Positions 8,933-17,679 of a DNA stretch of 64,000 bases are shown one piece after another; position 1 is the stretch's first letter, and each line of letters starts with the position of its first letter. The notes beneath the pieces are model-generated. The model searched no databases. It had not been told where the DNA came from and was given only the letters and a program-made list of their open reading frames with translations. The position numbers and the translations under genes were made by a program. The DNA is from Polyangium jinanense (lineage in GTDB: Bacteria > Myxococcota > Polyangia > Polyangiales > Polyangiaceae), in assembly GCF_028435365.1 (NCBI RefSeq), contig NZ_JAGTJJ010000032.1, forward strand, positions 62,001 through 126,000, in the 5' to 3' direction.

Positions 8933-11900
8933 TCACTGCTGGAGGCCGAGCCGCCCGCGATCGACGCGCAGGTTCGAGAGAGTTCGCGCGACCGCATCCG
9001 CGAGCGGCCGACCCCGGGGGATGACCTCGCCTTCCACGCCCCCCGGCCGATCGAACGACCACACGAGCACCGATCCCGCCGCATCCCACGGCACGAACCG
9101 CGTGCGGCCCCGGAGCGGCATGCTGCCCACGATCTCGCGGCGCGCAACGTCGAGCGCCACCACGCGATCCGCCGAGAGGAGGAGCATGGAGCGGCCGTCG
9201 GGCGCGACGGAGACGTCCTCCCAAACGGTGGCGCCCGAAGCTTCGAGGAGGCGTTCGGGGCCGCGCGCGCGGAGGACGACGACCCCCGTGTCGTCAGCAT
9301 AGACGAGCTCGCCCGGCGCAGGACCATCACCAAGCGCCGTCGCGCGCGGGCTCGCATACCCGAGGACCCGAACCTCCGACGTCGCCTCGTCGATCCGCGC
9401 AAGCGCGCCGGAGCTCACCGCGATCCAGAGGCCCGCGCCCATCCCGTCACGCGCCGCGCTCGGGCGCACGTCGTACACGTGGCCGTCCGCCGAGGCGATC
9501 ACGCGGGGCGCAGAGGCCGCGCCGTCGAGAGGCGTCGCCACGATCGCGCCGTCGAGCCGCTGCGTGTAAAGCGTGCGGCAAGTGCTGTCGACGGCGAGGA
9601 CGAGGCCGGGCTCGCGCGGGATCTTTCCGATGCTGGCGCCGCTGCGGGCGTCGAACACGTGCCAGGCCTCGCCCTCGCGCTCCCACGCGGCGACGCGGCC
9701 GTCCTGGCAACGGCGGAGCAGGTTGCCCTTGCGGCCGAGCTCGCGCTTGCCGTCGGCGACGCGATAAAAGCGGACCTCGTCGTCGACCTGGAACGCGACG
9801 ACATCGTTGCTCTCGCGCACCACGGCGCGCACCGAGCTCGTCGGCGAGGGCGCAGGGCCGCCTTCGGCGCGAAAGCGGACGAGCGAGTCGACCGCGCCCG
9901 TCGCGCCGGAGAGGAGGACGAGGTCGCCCGTCACGACATGGCCGTTCTCCAGGCGATGGCCGCCGAGGAGATCCCGCGGGCCGATGGGGACACGCGCGAA
10001 CGCGGGGACCTCGTCGGGCGAGATGATGGGCGCGGGGCGCCTGGAGCGAGGCGCGGGCGAGCAAGGCGCGCCTTTGGGCAGAGCGTCGCCGGGCGCGCGG
10101 CCGCCGAGGCGGAGGTAGTGGAAGCGGCCGACGATCGACTTGTCGGTGCCGGTGGGGTCGGTACCGCAGACCGCGAGATCGAGGCCGCCTTCGTCCCAGC
10201 GCAGGAACGAGGGCGCCTCGACGCTGGGGCCGCGGAAGAGCGGAGTCTCCGGCCGCGCGGGATCGACGATCTCGAAGGCGCCATGCTCGGCGAGGGCGAG
10301 CAAGGGCTCGCGCGGGCCAAAACGCGCGAGGACGACCGCGCTCGTCGGCTTGACCTCGAGGATGCTGCCCACGGCCGGTCGCCAGATCACGAGCTTCGAT
10401 CCGGAGGCGGCCGCGACGAGGGAGCCGTCCGGCGAGACGTCGAGCACGATGCCCTGGAACGGGTGCGTGTCGACCTCGCCCGCGCGGCGGAGATCCCAGC
10501 GGAGAAGGCCGTTCTCCGAGGCGCACGCGAGCACGGGCGCCGCGTCCGCGACCTCGAGCGCGCCCGTGCAACGGCGGGGCGCGATGGCCGCGAGCATGAC
10601 CTCGCCGTCGGGACGAAGCCGGAAGATGCGCACTTCGCCGGTGACACTGCGCGTCGCGAGCGCGGTGTCGAAGGGGAGCGGGACACGCTCCACGAACGGA
10701 GCATCGTGCGGGCGCACGACGAGCGCGCGCGGATGCAGCTCGGCGGCCGCGGCCGGCTCGGCGCTGTCGGGCGGCGTGGCCTGGTAGAAGGGGTCGAAGC
10801 GGAGATCGACGACGACGAGGCGCGTCTGGCCCTGCGTGGCGACGAGCCATCGATCATCCCAGGGGAACGCGGGGTTCGTCGAGGGTTCGAGCGTGAGGAA
10901 CTGCGCGCGTGGCAGGCCCATGGCCGCGCGGAGCAGATCGAGCGGCAGCGCCGGATCCTCCGCGCCGAACTCGATCGCCTCCGCGATCCAGGCAGCACGA
11001 TGGTACGGGTCGTCGACGCGGCGCGATCGGAACAGGACTTCGGCGATGTAGGCGCGCTCTTCAGCCTCGACGCGTGCCCGTTCGGCGTGTGCTTGGCGTT
11101 CATCGATCGCGCGTTTCCCCACGACGGCGGAGGCGAGGAGCGCGAGCAAAAGCGCGATCGACGCGCCCTTCAGCATCGTTCGCCGCCGCGCGAGGCGCCG
11201 GCTCCTCGCGACGAGCTGGCGTTCGAGCGTGGTGAGCAAGCCGCGCGTCCAGGTGGGCTTGCGCTCGACTTCCTCGAAGAGCCAGCCCGTGAGCAGGAAG
11301 TCCGGGTGGTAAGCCGCCCGATCCCAGGCGATCGCCGCGTCGCGGAGCCGTTCGAGCAAGACGAGCCGCTCGGCCTCGCGGCTGCGGACCTGCTCGATCC
11401 GCGGGAGCGCGGCGATCGAGGGGTGCGAGAGCTCGACGCGACCGTCGCGCCGCCGGAGGAGGCCCTCGCGTTCGAGGCGCGTGATCACGCGTCGCACGAG
11501 CGCCGTGTCCTCGCCGAGGACCGACACGAGCTCGTCCTCGTCCCAGCGGATGGGCTTGTGATCGGTCGTGGAGAGGCGCAGCACGGCTTCGATCGCGATC
11601 TCCCGCGAAGCGTCGTCGATCGAGGCCAGAAGCTTCTCGGTGTGCTTGGCGAGCGCGCCGACGAGCCCGCCGAGCGCGCGCCACGTCTCCGCGGAGAGCA
11701 CGCGTTTGTCCCAGAACGCGGCGAGCGTGAGCGCGACGAGGGGCAACCGATCGTCCGCGCCGCGAAGCTCACGCTGCACGTCGGCGACGATCGCGTCGGC
11801 GCCGCTCATCCGCACGCCCGCGAGCCGCGCCGGCCCCGTCACGATGTCGTGCACGGCCGCGGCCGGCGGCGGCCCCACGAAGCGGAGCGCGGCGCGCAGG

Positions 11901-13444
11901 GACGCGAAGGGCGCCGCGGGATCCGCGAGGTTCGCGACGTGTTTTTCGCCGAGCGTCGCGAGCACGCGCAGGCCTGTCCGCTCGCCGCCCTCCGCGAGGT
12001 CCGCGAGGAGCCGCGCGAGCCGCGTGTTCGTGCCTTCCGGCGCGGAGAGCGCGTCTTCGAGCGGATCGACGAGCAGGACGATCCCGACGGACGAGCTCGC
12101 TGCGTGGCGCGCGATCTCCGCGGACGACGCGCCCACGAGCGCCGCGTCGACGCCGCCGAGCGCCACGTCGAGCGCGTGATCCGGATCCTCCCCGGGACGA
12201 ATGGCCACCGCGATCCAGTCGTCCTTGCCGTCCACCGCGGCGCGCGCGAGGTGCGGGACGAGGCCGGCGGACGCGAGGGAAGACTTTCCTGCCCCGCGTG
12301 GCCCGTACAGCACCACGACCGGCTCGAACGCGAGCTCACGGCCGAGCCGCGCGACGTCGTCGTCGCGCCCGAAGAGCTGTCCCTCGGCCTCCTTCGGCAG
12401 CGCCGAAAGCCCGGTGTAGGGCGGATCCATCACGCCGTACGGCCGCTCCCAGGTCGCGTCGAACAGCGCCGCGAGCTTGCCCGGCGTGACCCCTCGTTGC
12501 AGCGGATCCACGGACAGGAGGCGCACGAGCAGCGCTACGAGCCCACGCGGAAGACCGGCCGGATCGGCCGCGAGATCACGCAGGCGGCCGCGAAGCGTCG
12601 CGTCGCGCAGATCCGACCACCACGCGCTCATCGCGGCGGCGCCTTCGAGCTCCATCGGCTCGTCCGCGACGTCCTCGTACGGCATGCGCCCCGTCGCGAG
12701 TTTTACGATGGTCGCCGCCAGGGCATATGCGTCGGCCGCGGGCGTGGGCTCGGCGAGCTCGAGGATCTCGGGCGCCATGTACCCCGGCGTGCCCACGACG
12801 GCGCGCCCCGAGCTCTGCGCGCGGGTCGGTTGGGACGATCGCTCGTCCTGCGCCGCGACGAACGCCGCCGTCTCGAGCCCCGCCACGTCCCCGCCGGCGA
12901 ACGCGGGTGGCGTGATCTCGGGCGCCTTCGAGCCGGCCCGCCGCGAGATGCCGAAGTCGAGCACCTTGAGCGCGCCGTCGTTCGAGACGAACAGGTTCGC
13001 CGGCTTGAGATCCAGGTGCACCACGCCGCGCACGTGGATCACGTCGAGCGCCGCCGCCGTCGCGCGCGCCCAGCCGAGCACGCGCCGCCAGGGCACGCGT
13101 TTTCGCTGGAGCAGCACCTCCGCGAGGTTTTTCCCCTCGAGCAGCTCCATCGCGACGAACGGGACCGCTTCGGGCGCGCGGAGCAGGCCCGCGGCGTAGA
13201 TCGTCACGAGGGAGGGGTGCCGGAACGAGGCGAGCAGCTTCGCTTCCTCGGCCCAGTGGGCGGCGTCGTACGCCGTCCGCTGCAGGAGCTTCAGCGCGAC
13301 CGTGCGCAGCGGCACCCCGTCCGGCAAGAGTTCCTCGGCTCGCCAGACGTCGCCGAATCCGCCACGACCGAGCCGCTCGAGGAGCAAGAACCGGCCGTCG
13401 AGCAGCTCCCCCGGCGCGTGATCCCGCGGCGCTTTGGCGCTCAT
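8933..13444 (-). CDS. Ser/Thr protein kinase - STAND-type NTPase - beta-propeller fusion
   Basis: This 1,503-residue signalling protein combines three modules. Residues about 20-320 are a Hanks-type kinase: glycine loop GRGGFGDVW, Lys in VALKLL, catalytic loop HLDLKPAN, DFG, and APE-like MAPEI. The catalytic loop has HLD in place of HRD, so the kinase is of the non-RD type. From about 350 comes an ATPase with Walker A YGPRGAGKSSLAS, matching STAND/nSTAND1-like kinase fusions. A hydrophobic helix near residue 760-778 (ALLLALLASAVVG) probably crosses the membrane. The rest (about 800-1490) is a run of beta-propeller-like repeats, probably the sensing part. It is the last gene of a three-gene minus-strand run. 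Confidence 0.88.
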   Translation of the reverse strand: MSAKAPRDHAPGELLDGRFLLLERLGRGGFGDVWRAEELLPDGVPLRTVALKLLQRTAYDAAHWAEEAKLLASFRHPSLVTIYAAGLLRAPEAVPFVAMELLEGKNLAEVLLQRKRVPWRRVLGWARATAAALDVIHVRGVVHLDLKPANLFVSNDGALKVLDFGISRRAGSKAPEITPPAFAGGDVAGLETAAFVAAQDERSSQPTRAQSSGRAVVGTPGYMAPEILELAEPTPAADAYALAATIVKLATGRMPYEDVADEPMELEGAAAMSAWWSDLRDATLRGRLRDLAADPAGLPRGLVALLVRLLSVDPLQRGVTPGKLAALFDATWERPYGVMDPPYTGLSALPKEAEGQLFGRDDDVARLGRELAFEPVVVLYGPRGAGKSSLASAGLVPHLARAAVDGKDDWIAVAIRPGEDPDHALDVALGGVDAALVGASSAEIARHAASSSVGIVLLVDPLEDALSAPEGTNTRLARLLADLAEGGERTGLRVLATLGEKHVANLADPAAPFASLRAALRFVGPPPAAAVHDIVTGPARLAGVRMSGADAIVADVQRELRGADDRLPLVALTLAAFWDKRVLSAETWRALGGLVGALAKHTEKLLASIDDASREIAIEAVLRLSTTDHKPIRWDEDELVSVLGEDTALVRRVITRLEREGLLRRRDGRVELSHPSIAALPRIEQVRSREAERLVLLERLRDAAIAWDRAAYHPDFLLTGWLFEEVERKPTWTRGLLTTLERQLVARSRRLARRRTMLKGASIALLLALLASAVVGKRAIDERQAHAERARVEAEERAYIAEVLFRSRRVDDPYHRAAWIAEAIEFGAEDPALPLDLLRAAMGLPRAQFLTLEPSTNPAFPWDDRWLVATQGQTRLVVVDLRFDPFYQATPPDSAEPAAAAELHPRALVVRPHDAPFVERVPLPFDTALATRSVTGEVRIFRLRPDGEVMLAAIAPRRCTGALEVADAAPVLACASENGLLRWDLRRAGEVDTHPFQGIVLDVSPDGSLVAAASGSKLVIWRPAVGSILEVKPTSAVVLARFGPREPLLALAEHGAFEIVDPARPETPLFRGPSVEAPSFLRWDEGGLDLAVCGTDPTGTDKSIVGRFHYLRLGGRAPGDALPKGAPCSPAPRSRRPAPIISPDEVPAFARVPIGPRDLLGGHRLENGHVVTGDLVLLSGATGAVDSLVRFRAEGGPAPSPTSSVRAVVRESNDVVAFQVDDEVRFYRVADGKRELGRKGNLLRRCQDGRVAAWEREGEAWHVFDARSGASIGKIPREPGLVLAVDSTCRTLYTQRLDGAIVATPLDGAASAPRVIASADGHVYDVRPSAARDGMGAGLWIAVSSGALARIDEATSEVRVLGYASPRATALGDGPAPGELVYADDTGVVVLRARGPERLLEASGATVWEDVSVAPDGRSMLLLSADRVVALDVARREIVGSMPLRGRTRFVPWDAAGSVLVWSFDRPGGVEGEVIPRGRPLADAVARTLSNLRVDRGRLGLQQ

Positions 13445-13493
13445 GCGCTAACGAGGCTACCACGACCCGCCGCGAGGGCGGCGAGCCGCGCGG

Positions 13494-13736
13494 CTACGAG
13501 GGGAGCTTCCCCTGCGCAAAAGCCTCGGCTTGCGCCATCGCGATCTCGGCCTCCTCGTGGAGCTCGTCCGATTTGATCGGCTCCTTGCCCTCTTGTTCGG
13601 CCTCCCAACTGAAGCCGCGCCGCTCTCCCGGGGCCTCGGGTTTCCACGTCAGCTTGAGCTTGTAACCGTTCAGCTCGGCCACGTAGGTCCCGTCGTGCTC
13701 CCTCTGCCAGATCGACACATTCGCGTGAAGCCGCAT
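13494..13736 (-). CDS. Small hypothetical protein between two kinase genes
   Basis: This is an 80-residue, acidic soluble protein (starting MRLHANVSIW) with no signal peptide or membrane segment. Its N-terminal half looks beta-rich with Trp and Tyr (GYKLKLTWKPE) and its C-terminal half is a Glu/Ala-rich helix (ELHEEAEIAMAQAEAFAQG). No family is recognised. The ATG at 13736 is the only start that gives a product independent of the upstream kinase frame. It sits 32 bp after the FHA-like kinase gene and 49 bp before the STAND kinase gene, all on the same strand, so it may act with one of those kinases, perhaps as an adaptor or substrate (inference). Confidence 0.65.
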   Translation of the reverse strand: MRLHANVSIWQREHDGTYVAELNGYKLKLTWKPEAPGERRGFSWEAEQEGKEPIKSDELHEEAEIAMAQAEAFAQGKLPS

Positions 13737-13768
13737 CCCTACCTCGTCCTCGTCTTGCCCCGCGCTCC

Positions 13769-16700
13769 TCAGGAAGCTCGTTCCATCACGATCCGCAAGA
13801 GGGGCGGGAGCCTTCGTACGTCGCCCGGCACCTTGATGGAGGGGCCGCCGACCACCGAGCTCATGACGCACGTCCCGGCGCGCGGCAGGTGCTCCATCCA
13901 GTACACGTCGAACTTGTCCTCGTGCGCCACGCGCCGCAAGAACGGTTCGAGCGGCAGCACGAGCCCCTCGCGCCAGCGCGCCAGGTACGTCACGTTCGCG
14001 AGCCGCATGGGGCTGTTCAGCCCGAGCCGCCGCCGCGTCCCCGTGTTGAACGCGCCCGTGTGGTCGATGAACTCGACGGTCTGCAGATCGCCGTAGAGAT
14101 CCGGCTCCGTCTTCTCGACCGTGACGAGCGTCCACGCGCAAAGCGGCCGGAGCGCCCGCAGGAGCGTGCGCGTCATCTGCTCGAACTCGGGCAGATCGGC
14201 CGCCGCGCGGGCCTCGTTGTAGTGACCGTGCGCGAAGCTGTTGCGCTCGACCTGCATCAGGTTCGAGAGCGTCTCGAACGTCTGGTTCTGCGAGAGCCGG
14301 ACGCCGAGCACGTCACGCACGAGCGCGCCGATCGGATCGTCGCGCCCTTCAAACCCCTTCGCCGCGGCCCGCGCGATCTCCCGCCACGTCCCGAGCGCGA
14401 AGCCGTCGCGGCTCCCGTGACGCTTGTAGAGCTCGACCATCGCGTCGAACCCCGGCGCGGCCTCGCCCGAGCCTTCGGCCGGACGCCGCGCGAAGTACGC
14501 CGAGAGCAGCACGGTCGCGATGAACCGCCAGGTGCCTTCGAGCACGTCGAAGAGCATCTTCACGCGCTCGATCGCGCTCGACGCGGCGATCGCCGCGTGC
14601 ACCCGCCCCGAGATCGGATACGGGAGTCCGCCGCTGAGCGCCGAGAGCACCCCGTGCGGATCGGCGCACTCGCGCGCGAGCTCCTGCGCCCGCGTCTGCA
14701 CGTCGCCGTGCAAGACCTCCCACGACAGCGTCCGCGGCAGCTCCACCTTGCCGTCGAGGATCGGCGGCCGCGCGTGCCAGTCGCACTGCACCGCGCTGCC
14801 AAGCGCGACCGCGTCGACCTTCCGTGTCACGCACGCCGCCACCACGCCCGGCGCCATCGGCGCGACGAGCGCGGCTTGCCCCGCATGCGTCGCCGCCACG
14901 GCCGCGAGCTCCTTCTCCAGCGCCGCGATCACGTGCGGACCCACCGCTTCGAGCGCCTTCTGCTCCTCGATCGCGAAGAGCAGCGTCGTACGCTTCGTGT
15001 CGATCGACGCGCCGAGGACCTCCTGCACGCTCGACACCCGCGCGCCCGGCACGCTCGACCGCAGCGCCGCGACCGCTTGCCCCGACGTCTCCGAGAACGC
15101 GGTCATCGCGTGCAGCGCGAGCTCGAGCTCGCGGCCCGCGTCGCTCCCGTCGCCGGACAGCGTCCAGTACCCGCAGGTGAACGATCGCCCCTCCGCCGCC
15201 GCGCGCGCCGACGCGGCCGCCGCGCGCCCCTTCTCCGCGACCTCCGCGGCCTCGCCGGTCACGAGCGCCACGGCCAACTCCTCGACGAGCCCCACCGCGA
15301 CACTCGGCGACGCCCGATGGATCGCCACCGCCGCGATCGCGCCCGGCGGATACTCCGCGCCGCCCGCGCGCACCGCCGACGGCTGCGCCTTCACGAGCAG
15401 GAGCGCGCCGCTGCGCTTGCGCTGCAGGAACGACGCGATCTCCTGCTCGAGCCCCGCGCGCCCGAGCAGACCCGTCGTCGCGTCCACGGTCCCCGCGGGC
15501 ACGGTCGGCGTCACGTAGCGCCGATCCACCACCGTCGCCCGCATGCCTCCGACCTGCACGAACGTCCCGTGCACGAGCGCCGCCTCTTCGCCTCGCGCGA
15601 GCGAATGCGCGCCGACCTGCACGGGCACGCTGCACTCGGTGCGCCGCCGGAGCCACCAGCGCACGCCGTCGTGCCGCAACGTCGCGGCGAGGCGCGAAGC
15701 CACGTCCGGATACACGAGCTCGTTCCGCTCGTCGCCCACCCGCTCGACGCGACCGAGCCGGAGCACGCCCACCGGCGAAAGCCTGAGCTCGAACAAGCCG
15801 CCGTCCCGCGTCTCCACGCGCAGCCGATCCGGCGCGTTCACCTCGCCTCGCCAGAGCGAGAACGCGGGTGACGCGCTGAGCCACAACGTTGCACCTCCCA
15901 CGGTGTACGTGCGTAGCTCCGCGCCCGGTGCCTCCGCGCCGCTGTCGCTCTTCTCGTGGGACGCCTCGACGTCTCCCGGCGCGGTCGGTCCCGGCCGAAC
16001 GTTCATCGGCGTATCCGCGCCCGAGGTCGGCATCGGCGGGCGCGGCGGCGTTGGGTCCGTGGTCCGTGACCCGGGCCCTTGCGAGCGCTCGAGATCCGGC
16101 ACGGCCTCGAGCAGCGCCGTGAGAAACGCCTCGGCCGTCGCAAACCTCGCGCCGCGATCCCGCGCCATGGCGCGCTGCACCACGTGCCGGATCGCCTCGG
16201 GCAGCCCGGGCACGAGCGTCCCGAGCTCCGGCGCATCCCGATGACAGATCGCGATGACGAGCCGCGCGAACGTCGGCTCGGAGAACGGCGGCGCGCCGGC
16301 GAGAGCCTCGTACAGGATCGCGCCCATCGACCAGATGTCCGTGCGCGGATCGATGTCGTCCTGCGCCTCGATCTGCTCGGGCGACATGTAAAACGGCGTC
16401 CCCACCGGCGTCCCGACCCGCGTCAGCGGATCCTGCGCGGACAGGTTCGACGCCGCCACGAGCTCCGCCTCGCTGCCGAGCACCTTCGACAGCCCGAAAT
16501 CGACGATCTTGACCAGCGTCTTCCCGTCATCGGCGTCGACGAGGAACACGTTCTGCGGCTTCAGATCACGATGCACCACGCCCGCCGCGTGCGCGCGCCG
16601 AAGCCCGCGCAGCGCCTGGGCCGCGATCGCCACCGCTTGCGGCACGCTCATGCGCCCGAGGCGCCGGAGCCGCGTCGCGAGATCCTCGCCTTGCAAGAGC

Positions 16701-17077
16701 TCCATCACGAGGAACGGCTCTCCGGCCTCCGTCTCCCCCGTGTCGAAGATCTGCACGATGTGCGCGCTCTCGATCGCCGACACCGCGCGCGCCTCCCTGT
16801 GGAAGCGCGCCCGTACCGAGGCATCCGCGCCTGCCGGCGTGCGGAGGAACTTGAGGGCGACGCGCTTGCCGATCGCGACGTTCTGCGCCTCGTAGACGCT
16901 GCCCATCCCGCCGCGCCCGATCAGACGCAGGACCTTGTATTTCCCGGCGGCAAGCGTACCGATTCGAGGGTCCGTCCCGCTGCTCTCCGCGCCCGTCACA
17001 CGTAGGCCCCGTCCCTGCGCGGCTCCGTGCCGCCACTCTGTATCGGGCCACCATTCGCCCTTCGAGGTCAACGGCAT
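13769..17077 (-). CDS. Ser/Thr protein kinase with FHA-like and degenerate GGDEF-like regions
   Basis: This protein has up to 1,102 residues. Residues about 45-320 are a complete RD kinase: GRGGMGSVYEA, VALKFL, HRDLKPQN, DFGLSK and MSPEQ. After a Pro/Thr linker comes an FHA-like segment (about 430-510: LRLGRVERVGDERNELV ... VASRLAATLRHDG ... HGTFVQVGG), expected to bind phosphothreonine. It is followed at about 520 by DATTGLLGRAGLEQEI, which resembles the entry of a GGDEF domain but lacks the GGDEF signature, so it is probably a degenerate cyclase fold. The C-terminal 270 residues are unrecognised. The start is uncertain: ATG 17077 lies at the edge of a tandem repeat and has no clear ribosome site; GTG 16999 is an alternative. 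Confidence 0.85.
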   Translation of the reverse strand: MPLTSKGEWWPDTEWRHGAAQGRGLRVTGAESSGTDPRIGTLAAGKYKVLRLIGRGGMGSVYEAQNVAIGKRVALKFLRTPAGADASVRARFHREARAVSAIESAHIVQIFDTGETEAGEPFLVMELLQGEDLATRLRRLGRMSVPQAVAIAAQALRGLRRAHAAGVVHRDLKPQNVFLVDADDGKTLVKIVDFGLSKVLGSEAELVAASNLSAQDPLTRVGTPVGTPFYMSPEQIEAQDDIDPRTDIWSMGAILYEALAGAPPFSEPTFARLVIAICHRDAPELGTLVPGLPEAIRHVVQRAMARDRGARFATAEAFLTALLEAVPDLERSQGPGSRTTDPTPPRPPMPTSGADTPMNVRPGPTAPGDVEASHEKSDSGAEAPGAELRTYTVGGATLWLSASPAFSLWRGEVNAPDRLRVETRDGGLFELRLSPVGVLRLGRVERVGDERNELVYPDVASRLAATLRHDGVRWWLRRRTECSVPVQVGAHSLARGEEAALVHGTFVQVGGMRATVVDRRYVTPTVPAGTVDATTGLLGRAGLEQEIASFLQRKRSGALLLVKAQPSAVRAGGAEYPPGAIAAVAIHRASPSVAVGLVEELAVALVTGEAAEVAEKGRAAAASARAAAEGRSFTCGYWTLSGDGSDAGRELELALHAMTAFSETSGQAVAALRSSVPGARVSSVQEVLGASIDTKRTTLLFAIEEQKALEAVGPHVIAALEKELAAVAATHAGQAALVAPMAPGVVAACVTRKVDAVALGSAVQCDWHARPPILDGKVELPRTLSWEVLHGDVQTRAQELARECADPHGVLSALSGGLPYPISGRVHAAIAASSAIERVKMLFDVLEGTWRFIATVLLSAYFARRPAEGSGEAAPGFDAMVELYKRHGSRDGFALGTWREIARAAAKGFEGRDDPIGALVRDVLGVRLSQNQTFETLSNLMQVERNSFAHGHYNEARAAADLPEFEQMTRTLLRALRPLCAWTLVTVEKTEPDLYGDLQTVEFIDHTGAFNTGTRRRLGLNSPMRLANVTYLARWREGLVLPLEPFLRRVAHEDKFDVYWMEHLPRAGTCVMSSVVGGPSIKVPGDVRRLPPLLRIVMERAS

Positions 17078-17079
17078 AG

Positions 17080-17239
17080 TGGGGGGACCGCCGGGACCTC
17101 AACGCGTTGCGGTTCAGGTCGTGGGGGGGACCGCCTGAACCTCAACGCGTTGCGGTTCAGGTCGTGGGGGGGACCATCGGAACCTCAACGCGTTGCGGTT
17201 CGGGTCGTGGGGGGGACCGCCTGAACCTCAACGCGGTGG
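17080..17239. repeat. 43-bp tandem repeat, about four copies
   Basis: The core AACGCGTTGC recurs at 17101, 17144 and 17187, with a diverged AACGCGGTGG at 17230: exactly 43 bp apart each time. Each unit carries a G-run (GGGGGGGACC) and most contain GGTTCAGG followed about 15 bases later by its inverse complement CCTGAACC, so every unit can fold. The array fills the gap between the divergent kinase gene and the small gene at 17327, where both promoters should lie, so it could hold operator sites or have disrupted them. There are no spacers, so it is not a CRISPR array. Confidence 0.9.
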
Positions 17240-17326
17240 ACCAGCGCAAGTGGGAGGGACTTCCGGTATGCTCATCGGCCGGCGGTGGGATGGGAACGCC
17301 CCTGCCGCGACGTTGTCAGGAGCCGT

Positions 17327-17638
17327 ATGGGAGACACGCACAAGGATTTGGTCTTCTTGATCCCCCTGCCCGGCGGCCGTGTCGCGCGGGTGCCGATCGA
17401 CGTGCTCGAGCAATACGTCGACCCGAGCGCCCGGCTCTCGCACGGCGGCGAGCCCGAAGAAGAGGACGTGACGGCGCACTCCATGTCGGTCGATCCCAGG
17501 ACCGGCGCCAGCATCTGGCACACCGAGTGGGAGCTCGGGCAATGCGATTACACGGACGAGAACGGCTTCCCGCAGTCCGCTTACGCCTGGCACCGCCACC
17601 CGCTCGGCAACGAGTACACCGAAATCTACCAAAAGTGA
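17327..17638 (+). CDS. Small hypothetical protein, acidic, Trp/His-rich C-terminus
   Basis: This is a 103-residue soluble protein with no signal peptide. It opens with a beta-hairpin-like stretch (LVFLIPLPGGRVARVPIDVLEQYVD), continues with an acidic segment (GGEPEEEDVTAH) and closes with an aromatic region (IWHTEWELGQCDYTDENGFP, AYAWHRHPLG). No family is recognised. ATG 17327 is preceded by CAGGAG at a suitable distance, which decides against a longer frame running into the tandem repeat. It is the first gene of a plus-strand run and is separated by only about 40 bp from the lipoprotein gene downstream. Confidence 0.65.
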   Translation: MGDTHKDLVFLIPLPGGRVARVPIDVLEQYVDPSARLSHGGEPEEEDVTAHSMSVDPRTGASIWHTEWELGQCDYTDENGFPQSAYAWHRHPLGNEYTEIYQK

Positions 17639-17679
17639 GCTCGCCTCCTCGCTCTTCCGCATCTCGTCGGCCTGGCCGC

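Noticed and set aside
9479..13576. A very long open frame on the plus strand opposite the STAND kinase gene, and similar long antisense frames at 3418-5613, 44322-46982 and 48255-50060
   Set aside because: Their translations are Arg/Ala/Glu-rich with no domain motifs, whereas the opposite strand encodes complete, recognisable proteins. In high-GC DNA the antisense frame of a real gene is often open.
17080..17239. CRISPR array
   Set aside because: The 43-bp units follow each other without unique spacers, and no cas gene is in the window.
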